A stretch of DNA of 64,000 nt, from positions 62,001 through 126,000 of the forward strand of contig CAJNDS010000100.1 in assembly GCA_905221605.1 (NCBI GenBank), written 5' to 3'. The notes beneath the pieces were generated by a model that saw only the letters and a program-made list of their open reading frames with translations, did not search any database and was not told the DNA's origin. A program made the translations under genes and the position numbers. The DNA is from Symbiodinium natans (taxonomy: Eukaryota > Sar > Dinophyceae > Suessiales > Symbiodiniaceae). Of this stretch, positions 9,240 through 21,882 are shown in pieces (position 1 is the first letter of the stretch; every line of letters starts with the position of its first letter).

Positions 9240-12200
9240 GGCAACCAAGTCCAAAATCGCCGATTATTGAACCCTACACCTAAAAAAACACATCCTCGAC
9301 AAACAAAAAAACAACCACAACGGTTGTAAGCAAACTGACTTTCGCAACATCTCACGCTTGTAAATTGGACAAATCGGACTGCTCACAAGCTTGAGACTGT
9401 GAAGAGAAAAGGAGCGGAACCGCACAAACACCCTTCACCGAAGACTGAGGAGCTGACCACTCCAGCTCATGTTCCGGGTCGTGCGGGACACGGGTGGACA
9501 TACGATCCTTGAACAAGGACAACAGCAACACAACTGCCAATATGAAACCTATAAAGTGATCATGATTCGCAGATGTGATAAGTCAGTCGTCTTTGCTTCA
9601 AAACGAACCAAGGAATTACCGTTCCAGGCAACTTTCGGCAAGGTGGCATCCCAACAAAAATCGCGACTGTACCTCAAGACCAGCGCCCAACCCCAGAATT
9701 TCACCAGAGTTCGGTTCACCATTCATAGAGACAAAATGCACGAGATATGCATATCCACTCGCTTGCAGCACAAAGCAGCGCTTTCGACATGTGGCCGTGG
9801 CCAGCGGGGCCCGGTACACTGTTCAATATACACGCCGATCCTGCAGAATCGCTCACCAACATCAATCCGCATCAATAACTACTTGATGTCCACTGGCTAC
9901 ATTGACATGCGGTTACACAAGCACGCGGCGCCAGCCCAACCGGGTTCCTACTTGAAAGCGAGACTGTCAGGCATTCAGCTTCTCGATGATACCCACAATT
10001 CGCACTTAGGGAGTTCCGACTGCTCTGTACATCGTTTGTCGCATCCGCGCGCGTTGCCAATTGCTGCTTCAACTCGCCACTCGGTGCATTAAATTTGTAG
10101 AAGATGCAGTGGCAACACGTGACACACAATTCATGTCGAGGTAGGCTACCTCCTATTCCAGTTGTTGAAAATGTAGAAGCCGCGCTTTTGTAACTTTGCT
10201 TTTGCGTGCTAAGATCAGTGTCGGCCTCGAAGTACTGCTGATACAGCTTAGAAGAGTCAGCTGTTGAATAACTCGATTGGACATGGCCGGTCTGGTTTGG
10301 ACGGTGTGGAGCGCACACCTATACAGGAGGATCCACATTGTCCACGAATTGGTGCTCTTCTATCGACTACAGAATAAGAATCTCATGTCTATAGAATCTA
10401 GGAGTCCAGGAGTCTGATGGCCATTTCCCTAGCCTGAATGAATGTCTTGATCTAGCACCCTAAGTCTGCGTCTGTCGGGTACTTCCAAGACACATTTGCA
10501 AGACACTTTGGAAGGTCCAAGCGTCAACCCTCAACCTGTAAACTGTAAACCCTAAGCCATCCCTGAGCCCATCAGACCCTGACTCCAAACCCCTGAGGCA
10601 AACCGAGCCGAGCTCGGAACCCAGGAGGGTGAGATGGCCTCATTCCTCGGGGTGGGGGCTTTCATTTGTGGCCCCTTTTGGGTGTCCGGAACTGTAGTGG
10701 AACACAGACAGACCAAGGGCCCCATTCTCATTGCGTCAACCTGTACATGGGTTCTGGAGATGATGGTTGGACTTGGGACGAGGGCCCGAATTCGGGATTC
10801 TTGAGGTTGAGGTGTGTCAAAGGGGCTGTCAAACTATGCGTGGTTCTTCCTGTTCCTGTGAGTAGTCGTGTTTTTTGTTTGAATTCGGGGGGGGGGGGGG
10901 GGAGATTCTTCGCATAACATTACTGAGAGAAGGGCTTGTAATGAGCGACTCCCAAACAGGCTTTGGTGCCGGCTTAGGGGGTAGAATTTGCTTGCATAAC
11001 CGGATACGGGCGCTCCTCAAAATACTTCTTACTACAAGGGCCCATAAATCGGAGTAACCTTCATGTGCACAAGTCCCCATTTACAGTTGGGACCGGAGAA
11101 GTGATGCGTTTTTGTTTTTTTCCTGCTGCGCTTGAGGTTCTGCACTTCTAAGCTGAAGACGCACAAGAACTCAACACTGGTCCGAAAATGGCAATTACAA
11201 GCAATCTGTTTAGTTCAGGTTCCTGAAACTTGTCCCAGCAAAAGCAGGCCATACAGGTTTTGGCCCGAATTACTTGGTCGCAGCGCCTTTCGCCGAATAG
11301 GCAGGGTTGAGAGATGTACTCCCGCTGTTGTGACTAGAAAACTAGGATCACGTGAGAATGGCACCGTGTTTACAAGTCCAACAACCTGATCTGCACATCC
11401 CAAGCCCGAAATACCCACCCTTCAGCCCAGGGCCCGAGGATTACGCGTCGGGGGATTTAGGAAAAGGCTACCGAAGTCATCCATCCAAAGATACAGTTCC
11501 GATCAGGCACCTTCCGTGCTCGTGCAGGACACTACCTTCAGCCTGAACCCGGCACTTTCAAGTCGATGCTCTTAAATACAAAGCTAAATAAAGCTCTCAA
11601 GCCACATGGCCTTACAAACCTTGAAGCGCCTAAGCCCTCAATCCTCGGACTGATCCAAGCCGAGCCCGTCGCGGTGTCGGAGGCACGGTGGAGGGCGTCA
11701 GGTCCCCTGTTGTGGAATTTAGGCAAATGGGGGCAGGGTCTCCTTGCTCTTGCTGCTGCTGCTCCTGCTGCTGCTTCTGCTGGTTCTGTCGCTACGGCTA
11801 CTCCGACTACTCCTGCCACCACCACCACCACCCCCGCTACTCAGAATAATGACCATCATAGATGCATAGTAACACTAAGCAATAATACAAGTAGATGCTA
11901 ATCACGACCATGCACGACGATGGTGACAACAAAAACTGCTACCACTGCATACACCTCATTGCCACAACTACCATTCTGCAAAACCTGAACCTGGGTCTCA
12001 GCTATCTACGACTGATGTTGAGCTCAGGGTTGCTATTGCGCTGTGCGCTGGCACATGGGCGTGCGCTGTCTTGTGTTGAGGGGTCGCCGACCACCCAAGC
12101 GACCGACACCGGGTAGCAGCGAACTGTGCCTTATGTGGGGGGGGGGGGGGGGGTCCGAACCCCTTAATATCCGACGCAAAATGCCGCCTTCTCCCTGCCG

Positions 12201-13443
12201 ACCCCCCGCCCAAGCCCGACTCCGCAGCCAAAGGCCCAACCACAAACCTCTTAAGGAAGCCTGAGAAAATCAATGCACAAACAAGTTCAAGAGGATGCAC
12301 AATAAGTAACCAACAAGATGAGGCACAGCAGCCCTCAGCCACAAATCACAAAGGTTCTTGGCGAAAATGGGAATACCGGTAGCAGCCTGCCCCCAAGCCA
12401 TATACAAGTGCCCGCGGACCAAGAAATCTCAACACCCTAAAACCCTGAAAACCCATGCCCGAAAGCAAATGGCAGCTCAACCTCCACCCATCCAATCGCG
12501 AGACAGCTCCGTCCGGATCTCACCTCGGGCACATTGCAAGGTGTTGATGGTTTAGGGTTTGGGGTCATACTGTGAAGGTAGAACCACCCAAGCTCCAAGG
12601 CCCCCGAGCGCCCAAAATCTACACCTTGAAACAACGAGAGCACCCTCCAGCACCCAAACATAGTGTGGCCCCGAGACTTCCGTGACTCTGCGAGGCAAAG
12701 CTCTGAAACCACTGACACAAAGACAAACACTGCATCCTTCAACCTCCACTCCTAACCCCCCCCTCCCTGGCCCCCCCCAAACAACAAAAAACACTGGCAC
12801 CGAGGAAGCGGCATGGCTTTCGTAGCCTGAAAGGCATTTCTAAAATCCAAGTTCTGGCTTGGTTGGAGGGCTTCAGGCTTCGGAATCACCATGCAGGGCA
12901 TGCTGCTTTACGCAAAAACCGCCCCTCCAACAGTACTATGGGATATCGGGGCTAGGGTATCCACCCCTGGGGCCCGAAAAGATATCTGCCATGCCTGTGG
13001 GATTCGCAACAGCTTGCTGCGCCCATGGCCAGCCACCGCAGCACAAAAGAATTCTGCTGCCGGCCCTCTTGATTTACTCGTTCTTGATAGGGAGTTAGGG
13101 AGTTAGGGAGTTAGGGAGTTATAGGGAGTTAGGGAGTTAGGGAGTTAGGAAGTTAGGGATTTGGGTGCCGTAGAACCTTTTGAGGGGTTCTGTCGGGATC
13201 TCTTGAGAACCTGTTCTAGAGTTAGGGGTTGTTGGGGTGGTATAGGTTCTACGTTGAGGAGACTGGCTTGCATTCGTATAGGCTCAGGAGGTTGAGGGAG
13301 TATCAGAAGTTTACCATTCTCTTTTTTGAATGAACCCTCATGTGGGCTCAAGCCAGGGGGCCCCTACCATGCACGCTTTGGGCCAGCTTCCAAGGTGCCG
13401 GCGCGGGTTTGGAGCGGCTCACACAGGGGTTTGCAGTTTTGGG

Positions 13444-13478
<35 letters not shown>

Positions 13479-14640
13479 TGTGTACAAGGGTTTAGCTGCT
13501 AGCTTTCTAGTCCTTGAGAAAGATTCAGGAGCGGTTGATGGTCCTACAGGAAGATCGTAAACATCCAAGCTTGCACCTCCCCTCATCCGAATAAGCAACC
13601 GAGAGCATGTACTCACACTGCACAGATAATTACGGCCGTTAACAGCCGAAAGTCTGAGCCATAGAACCTTAATCGGTCGGTCAGTGAGATGTGACCGCAA
13701 CTGCAGAACTGCAGAAATCCGAGCCCGCAAGATGGGTGAGGGTTGCGCAACCCAAGCCCTGCCGCCCACATTGTTAACCCTAAACCCTAAACCCCAAACC
13801 CTAGACTCCAGGCCCTAAACCCCAAACCCTACACCCTATACCCTTGTGCCACAAAACCCCTGGAAGGAGCCTTCGGACGCCGTATCTCCCGAAGTGCAAA
13901 GAGGGCCGTGGCGACTGTGGACACAGCGCACGCGAAGCCCACAGAGAGCCAGATGCTGCCTCGGGGCTCGCATACTAGACCAGAGTCTACCTCGAAGAAG
14001 GTAGCAAGACCCCCCCCCCCCCCAAAAAAAAAAAAAAAAAGAAAAAAAAACAAACAAACAATAATAATAATAATCTCGGCACTTGCCTCTTGATTGATTG
14101 GGAGATAACATGGGTAAATCCAAGGGTTGTAATACAAGACCACGCTTCAATCGATCACAAAACCCGGAACTCTGTGACTGGCCGAGGAGGGGCTTCGGAA
14201 TTCGGGTTGAGGTTTTCGAGTTTTAGGGTTGAGGTCTTTTCTCATCGAACTGGGCTTCAAATTGTTCAGGTAGGGGCACTCGCCGTATGAACCCAAGAAC
14301 CTCCCAATTTTGGGCCCTTAATAATGAGAATTGGGTTTTGGGGGTCATAAATAGGATAACTCTCTAGGGACCATAAGGGAAATTCCGACCCCTATATTAA
14401 ACGGCCACTGTTCTTTTGCACGTGCGGATCGCTATCGCCGCCCGAAGTGGAGTCCGTGGCTGGACTCCAGCATCCTCGGGGAAGGGGTCATCGGCTAAAA
14501 AGGACAGCAGGGTGAAAGTTACAGGGCTTGTAGGGTTTTGAGGTTTTTAGGGATGTAAAAGGTGGGGTGGACCTGTCCAACATAGGGCTTATCGGGTTTC
14601 AGGTCTATAGCTTTGTTAGAAGATGAGGTGTACCTGTCCA
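9240..14640. other. Region without a supportable gene
   Basis: Holds scattered degenerate CCCTAAA/TTTAGGG words, homopolymers (C/G runs near 10890, 12140, 14012), an 8-bp tandem repeat at 13086-13160 and (TG)n at 13441. Open frames up to 207 codons occur (9469-10092 plus) but have random-looking composition and no recognised motif. Short exons may be hidden here. Confidence 0.5.
13086..13162 (+). repeat. Tandem repeat, unit GGGAGTTA
   Basis: About nine copies of an 8-bp unit with small variants, a distorted telomere-like sequence. Confidence 0.85.
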
Positions 14641-14666
14641 ACATCTGCAGTAGAGGCAGCCCCGTC

Positions 14667-14795
14667 ACTTGTGCCCACGCGATCGCGGTCACTTGTGCCC
14701 ACGCGGTTTCGGGTCACTTGCGCCCACGTACCCCGTCACTTGTGCCCACGTACCCCGTCACTTGTGCCCACGTACCCCGTCACTTGTGCCCACGT
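14667..14795 (+). repeat. Minisatellite, GTCACTTGTGCCCACG unit
   Basis: Five to six copies of GTCACTTGTGCCCACG followed by a short variable TACCCC-type spacer. Reverse-complement copies (GGGCACAAGTGACC and variants) occur at 15899-16038, so the G-rich block between is flanked by inverted minisatellites. Confidence 0.85.
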
Positions 14796-15840
14796 TTCTG
14801 GGGGGGTGGGGGGGTGGGGAGGGGGGGGGGGATAAGAATAAGCTTGTTTGAGGCGGTCAACACAACCACATCCAGTCAACCACATCCAGTCCCAACGGGT
14901 GAGGAGGAGGGGGGGGGAGGGGAGGGGGGGGACAAGAATAACATCCAGTCACCCGCCCTGCAACGGGCGGGGGGGAGGGGAGGGGGGGGGGATAAGAATA
15001 AGCTTGTTTGACGCCGGTCACCCGCCCTGGGGGGGGCAACACAACCACATCCAGTCAACCACATCCAGTCCCAACGGGTGAGGAGGGGGGAGGGGGGGGG
15101 AGGGGGGGGGGGGGGGAACTAAGCTGTTTGAAGCGCTCAACACCCACAGAGCCAGCACCGCCCTGCAAACGGGTGGGGGGGGGGGGTGGGGAGGGGGGGG
15201 GGGGGGGGGGGGGGATAAGGAAACTTGTTTCAGGCCACACCCACACCAGTCACCCGCCCTGGAAACGGGTGAGGGGGGCGGGAGGGGGGGCAACACAACC
15301 ACAGCCATTAACCAAATCCCAGTCAACGGGGAGGGAGGGGGCTGGGGGGGGGGAAAGAAACGCTATTTGATGCGCTACGCAACGCATCCCTGCAGGGGGG
15401 TGGGGGGGGGGGGGGGGGGGGATAAGAATAAGCTTGTTTGACGCACACACCACACCCAGTCACCCGCCCTGGAAACGGGTGAGGGGAGGGCGGAGGGGGG
15501 GCAACACAACCACATCCAGTCAACCACATCCAGTCCTAACGGGTGAGGGAGGGGGGAGGGGGGCACGGTCAGCCGCAGTGCTTGGGAGGGGGTGGAGGGG
15601 GAAGGGGGGGAGGGGGGGGCTTGGGCGGGCTGGGCGTCTACAGACATCTGACCCAAGGGGGGCCTTCCACGCAAGGCCTCAGGTCAGTTGTTTCTGGGTC
15701 CAGGGTTCGGGTTTGGAGGGGCAAAAAAACGACTGTTGTTGCCCGATGCGCCCTGCACGGTCAGTCGGAGTGCTTGGGAGGGGGTGGAGGGGGAAGGGGG
15801 AAGGGGGGGGCTGGGTGTTTACAGGCATCTGACCCGCGCG
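14796..15840 (+). repeat. G-rich tandem block
   Basis: Repeated modules of long G runs (up to about 18) alternating with AACACAACCACATCCAGTCA, CACCCGCCCTGGAAACGGGT and GATAAGAATAAGCTTGTTT. Two copies of a longer module occur (about 15565-15640 and 15760-15815: CACGGTCAGYCGSAGTGCTT). Every predicted protein is Gly/Arg or Pro/Ser low complexity, so I read no genes. Strong potential for G-quadruplexes. Confidence 0.85.
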
Positions 15841-15898
15841 ACTTTTCAACCGACAAACACCTCATCCTGTGGCCCTGCCATATTTTAAGACCGAAAGG

Positions 15899-16038
15899 TG
15901 GGCACAAGTGACAGGTCTGCGTTTTGGCGGGAGGTGGCCCAAAGTGCGGCCCTGCTGTGATTTGAGGCACGTACGCGGGCACAAGTGACCCGCGTAAGGC
16001 GGGCACAACTGACCAGCCTAAAGCGGGCACAAGCGACC
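15899..16038 (-). repeat. Inverted copies of the 14667-14795 minisatellite
   Basis: GGGCACAAGTGAC at 15899, GGGCACAAGTGACC at 15978, GGGCACAACTGACC at 16001 and GGGCACAAGCGACC at 16024 are complements of the unit left of the G-rich block. Confidence 0.75.
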
Positions 16039-19000
16039 GGTCTGCCGGGTAGACCACTTGACCCCAAAAAGTCAAAAAACCCTAAACCCTAAACCCCAAA
16101 CCCTAAACCCTGTTCGAATCGAGAGAGAACGCTCCCAAGAGTCCATTCCACCGAGGAGTCCGGCGCCAGACGAGCGCAAAGCATCTGCTGAAAGACCCTG
16201 CGGAGGCCTCCAGGTACACATGGGGCTCAGTGCTCAATGTGTGATTTTGGGTGAACGTTTATTTTATTTTTGGGTGAAAGTTTAAAGCCCGTTTTTTAGG
16301 ATTCATCTGGGGAGCTCAAATCTGGGGCTGTCTCCGTTCCTGCTTCTATCATGCACAGCTTGCTTAATTAACCTGGAGACACCAGTATAAGAACAACAGA
16401 TGTACATAAGGCGTTTAGACGTATATGTATATACAACATAGTTACATGCATATAGTACATGTATGCAAGTCTATACTATATGTGTGCAATCTTACTATAA
16501 CATGCTTATGTACATCTTGATGCATGCGCGTCGACACGCGATGACATGTGCCCCCACGTGTTGCTTGCATTTGCTTGCCATATCCGGCACACCGATTCAC
16601 ACAACCAAGCCTCGGAAGTCACGCAAGCGGGTCAGCTCTGTTAGAATCGGGCTGAAGCTGACCTCAAAAGGCTCAAGGGTTGAGTCTCAGAATAAGTCGT
16701 CGACAATGCCTTTACACACCATCACAGACAGACACGCTCGCACCCTGCAGCCCATGGAAGCCTGAGGCACCCGAAGCCCAATCAACCGCCAAGCCCGAAA
16801 TCCGGAGCTCCTCTACACAAGCAGTCGTGCTGCTGCGTCGGGTGCGAGCTCTTGGGCTTCCATCTGCCGGAGCAATGCCTGCGCCGACGCCAGGGAGCCG
16901 GCACTGCAGTGGGCACTGATCACTGCCTTTGAAGACGGCAAGAATGCGAAATTGTAAGGATCAGGCCGGGGGAGGTTTCCGAGAGAAGCCTAGCGTTTCA
17001 AGCCTTGACCTCAAGATCGCTTCCTTTCGAATGAAACACCCAGCGGCCCTAAAACCTCTTGCTTGAAAGGCCATATGTAGGGCCCCTAGCGACCTAGCGT
17101 CTCCGAAATTGCGTGGGCCAGGGTGGAGTCCAGCATTATGCAAACAGCTAAGCTCGATAAATGCGCAGCGGCCTTCCTATCAGCCGAGAGCATGCGATCG
17201 CCATGCTCTGCCGAGCCACGTTGTAGCTGATCGTTGTTGGTCTCACGTGGCAGAAGGCCATGCGTTTCAGCAGCTGATCAGCCTACCAAGGCAAGGTCTT
17301 GATTTCAAAGCATCTGTCTTCCTCTTCGAGGACAGGCTGGGGGCTGGGGTTTGGGTTCGTTTAGAGGGAATCGGGTGCTCAATGTGTACAACAGAGGTTG
17401 AGGGGTTGGAGAAAAGCCTTGGCTGCCTCCTGACTCGTATAGGATCTCAATGCACGGGCAATGTACACAGCGACTCTGCCGAGGCCACTGTCACACGGTT
17501 GAAAGGGCTTTCTCAGTCTTCTCAAACTTCCTAGAGATTCTAGAGGTTCTAGAGGCTTAAGGCTGAAGAGTTGTATGGCTCAGGGTTTCGAGGCTTCGGT
17601 TCCAGTGGGTCCGCCGACTGGCCTCGTTGGCAAGGCCTTGCCGGGCGAAGGCATCCTTGCTTCGAGACTTTGGAGTCTCACTTTCCAAACCTCAAGATCC
17701 CTGCACTCTAGAAGCTCTTGAGATGGACAGAGTAAACGAAGACAAGTTGGACTCCCAGCGATCAAAAGGGGGCAAGGTGCAAAAGGAGAATCTCACACAA
17801 AGTATCGGGGAACGATGGGGAACCAGGAAGAGGAACACCCCAAAGCAAACACAACGTCACCCATAACTCAGGCACTCGTGTCCGGCGCAGTTTCTTCCAC
17901 GCTTGCGGCTCGCCCTGAGCCCTCGAACCATCAAGCACCTCCCGACACTGAGACGCACACCTCGGACCAATAAACCGCAGCCAGCAGGCCAGGACACAGT
18001 TGAAGCTGATGACGTCAGGCGATGGCCCCTCCTGCGCTTATAAGGGCAATTCAAGTGTGCTTTGGCGCTAGTGTTTTTATGAAGGAAGGAACTATACAGA
18101 AAAAAGTGCAAAACTTAAACTCTTTCAGTCGGCCACGCGTAGTCAGTGCAACTTCTGAATGATACGAGTAGTTGAGCACAGACTGGATCCTGGGACATGG
18201 GGGTCGGACGCACAGGTCGGGGCCATGGCACGGCGGCCAAGAGCACCCTCCCTTAAGTTTATCTCTGACCCATTGAATTGCGCCGAGCCCTCCTGGCTCC
18301 CTGATGGGAACTAGAGGCCTTTGATGGATCACGGCCATAAGTGTGACAGCCTGGGTAATCTGAAGCAACGTGTAACTCCCGACTTGATGTCAGAAGTACC
18401 CGAACCCAAAAACCCTTAAGCCCTCAACCGGCATGGCAAGTTGTCAGCTCCTGCAGGAGCAATTCCAGGTAGCGATGTGCCCCAACGACCTCACCCTTCC
18501 GCGCGAAGGCGTGGATCAGCCTCATTCGCTTCGGCCGCTTCGGGATTCGTAATCTGCAACCATATGCCGAAGTCAACTGCCCAGCCCTGGCTGTCTTGAC
18601 CCCCCTAGCTACCTTGGTAACATTCAAGGAGGCTCACATGTGACATGTGAAGCGTCTCAGAAAGGACTTCCGGGCAACGTGGTCTCAGGTGTGAGGCTTG
18701 GTTCACACACTAGAGGACTACAGGTATTAGGTATCCCAGCAAGATTACAAGGCTCCGCCGTCCTGTCAACAGACATCTCAGAGCCCTCCAGAACATTGCC
18801 GTTGCACCTCTTTTAACGGAGACTTGTATGCCGGGCCCTTTACACAAATGATGTCCAGGAAAAATGTCAGGCACCAGCCGGCCCCCCAAACCCTCACCAA
18901 ATGAATGGGGAATTGGGGTAGCTGGTCATTAGCACGGACATGTCTGAGTTAGGGTTGAGATGACAGGGTTTAGGGCTTAGGGTTTGGGATTGCTTGTGCC

Positions 19001-19334
19001 AGCGGCGTGTTGTACGACACCAAGTCTGGCTGCCTTGGCACTGGGCTGGTTGCGACGCATACTTTTTCTCACAGACTAGCTTGGCCATTGGAGCCCTCCA
19101 TTGAGTACTAGTAAAACCCTGCAAAACAAGACATTCTTAAAGGACTCTTAAACCCAATAAGGAAGGATGCACGCACATATGAGAATCCCACAGGTCTTAT
19201 CTATCAAGCTGCCTTTTGTGCTCATCCTCATACATCGAATCGAGGCTCCACCCTCACCTGCTCATTCTCTCACGCTGACTTGCTCTCATGCGCCTCAGCC
19301 TCAGTCTGAGCGACAGGCTCTTGCTCAAACCCTA

Positions 19335-19389
19335 TAGGGTTTAGGGTTTAGGGTTTAGGGTTTAGGGTTTAGGGTTTAGGGTTTAGGGT
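19335..19389 (+). repeat. Telomere-type (TTTAGGG)n array
   Basis: About eight TTTAGGG units, interstitial, in the orientation opposite to the array at 6186-6253. Confidence 0.9.
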
Positions 19390-20743
19390 AATTGCCGATA
19401 TGATGGGTTCGGCCAATGGAAGAGGACAAGAGATGAAACGAAAGAGGTGGCGCTTCCAGCAAGGCTACTGCTGCAAGATTTCATGGACAGCTGTCTGCAG
19501 TGCCAGCTGTGGTCGTTCATGTACTCAAGCATAGGGACAGGAAGTTCAGGGAGTTCACGGCGATTAGAAGGCGTGTAGTTCAGAGCCTAGTCGTGCCGGT
19601 TGCCCAGCAACCGAGAAACACAAACGGGAGTGTTTCCGCTGCATTGAAACGGAAACTTAATCCCTAAAACAGGAATATGGGTGGAGCCTTTACGTCGAAC
19701 TTCAGGCTATGCATCCGACATGCTCCATCAGCCAAGGTACTGGCGCGACTCGCAAAGAACCTTGGCCGTTGTAAAGCACCCCTAAACAAAACCAAGGGAG
19801 CGACTTTCAGCAGGATCCTTGAGCCCCAGCCAGTCGGGTGTAGGGCTTAGGGCTGATGAATCACAGACTTGATGGGGCTCATGTGCAGAAGGGCCTTCAC
19901 TCTCTCCAAGGCTTGTTGCAAGCAACCTTCAGCCCCACGCCCCCAAATCTCAAGCCTTCCCTCCCTTGACCCCAAATCCCAGAAGGCACTGGATTTGAAA
20001 TGAACACTATAGACTGCATTTGGCAAGCTCACTGAGCTGTGGTCTATCGCGAGGTGCTTGAATTTGGAGCCCCGAAGATGGACCATCATCATGAGGCGTA
20101 GGCGACCAGTTGTTCACTAGGGTTTAGCTTTCTATATTTTACTGTTAAGCTGTGATTTTTTATTATAAGAATCATGATAAAGATTTCTATTGTTATTTAT
20201 ATATGCAAGCTCCACTCTCCCGCCTCCAGGACCCCTTCGGCAGCTGCCGCCTCGCCACGACGCGCCCTCGCCTGAGCTCAGCGGTTTCTTGGCGCTCAGA
20301 ATTTCTGGGGGTATCGAGCTTAGGAGGTTCAGAGGTTCAAATTTAGGGCTTGGAGGTTGCTTTGGTTTTCAGAATTCTGGGCTTCGGCTGATTTCCTCAC
20401 ACGTGTGTACAGGAGACACAGACCCAGTCAGTTGCGCACGGTGCTTTTGCAAGAACCTTCTGACTCGGCTTGAAATTGAGCCATGGTTTGGCAACTCTTG
20501 GCAAGACCCCTATAAGCATCTATTCGCCCTGCTCCCAAACCATAAGCCTCAATAAGGTGGCAAAGACGGCAAACAGGTGAAGACCAGCGTGCATAGATGG
20601 AAGCACGAGTCTCACGACTTCGAGGCAAATACTTGCACCGCGCCAAGGTGAGAGTCGAGAGCACCGTATTAGGAGTAGGAATACCCCCGTCGTGAGTCAG
20701 AAACCACTTACCCTAAGCCCTAAAACGACAAAAGCAATGAACT

Positions 20744-20941
20744 TCAAGCAAGCCAGAGCGCCGACATCAGGGCATTGCAGGCGATTAGGTCCTTGGTTCG
20801 AGCCGCTTCGTGAGTTGTTGGAGCGCAGGACCCTGGGCTTCGAAGGCTTGAGGACTTCAGAACTGAGCTTTCGAGAGCGGGCCGCTGTGGGGGCTGTGTC
20901 TTTGCTGGTGTCGTTTCTGGACTTTCCTTCGTGCTGCACAT
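20744..20941 (-). CDS. Possible PPR-repeat exon fragment
   Basis: The minus frame ends RTKDLIACNALMSALWLA. The core DLIACNALMSAL fits helix A of a pentatricopeptide repeat (typically D.V.YN.LI.A), a family that is large in dinoflagellates. Only one half-repeat is visible and the rest of the frame is Ser/Pro-rich, so this may be chance. Confidence 0.2.
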   Translation of the reverse strand: MCSTKESPETTPAKTQPPQRPALESSVLKSSSLRSPGSCAPTTHEAARTKDLIACNALMSALWLA

Positions 20942-21832
20942 CTAAATACGTACACAATATACACGAATATACAGACCTATGTTGTTTTAAGGCTATCATT
21001 TACTCATAACCCGTCTCCGTATTTGACACGTACCAATATATACATATATATATGTATACATATACATATATATATACATACATACATACATACATACATA
21101 CATACACATAGCTGGCACCCCTCGCCGCGAACTACCTAACCGTCGTTTCTATCGTAAATACCAACCTGCTGCTACTGTTGATCTTTGCGCTATGTTCATG
21201 GAGGATTCGTTGTGCATCGCTATGCTTATATTTACGAAAACTCAACTTCTCACTCTTGCCTTCCTTGAACATAATGCTATCCGGCATGAAGACATAGGTC
21301 TGCTGCAGGAACGAATAACAGCAAACATCAGCAAACCTAAATCGATGTAAACAACACAACAAATAATGATGAATGCACGAAATCAACTACTGAACATTTC
21401 TTTTAAGTTGTGGCGAGACACGGAAATGTAAGCAGGAGTCTCTTGTGTTTACGCTTGTTGGCAAGTACTGAATTAGTAACATGGTCCTTTACCTGAATAC
21501 TGCATATTCGAGCACGATCATCGTGCTTCTCATTTCTGGTTGGATAAGACTCCGAATTCTAGCCGAATCTTGCCAATGCAATAATTTGCGGAAGTTATTA
21601 GCTTAACCAGTTTACATGTGCAGAGGGCTCGTTGCGTGATGAAAACTTGCAGGCCTCCGGCCCGAACGATCTGACTCTCTCATGTCTTCTTGCTAGCTGA
21701 TCTACAGCCTGCAGTCGAAATGTCACGAAAAATGTGGCGGTAACCCAGCCATCTCAACTTGCAGTCGGAACTGAAGCCTCCACGGCAAAGCTTGTTTGCT
21801 GATGCATATCACTCTGCACCAGCGAATTCTCC

Positions 21833-21882
<50 letters not shown>

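Noticed and set aside
9469..10092. Plus-strand ORF of 207 codons
   Set aside because: Longest host-side ATG frame, but composition is random (many His, Arg, Ser, Thr), no motif, no clear splice context, and the opposite strand is similarly open.
15889..15910. GACCGAAAGGTGGG as a further copy of the GAAA hairpin
   Set aside because: The stem is only two to three bp and the AGC prefix is missing; probably chance.
14613..15911. Gly/Arg-rich and Pro-rich ORFs on both strands
   Set aside because: Product of G-run tandem repeats; no start or splice context and all frames are open.
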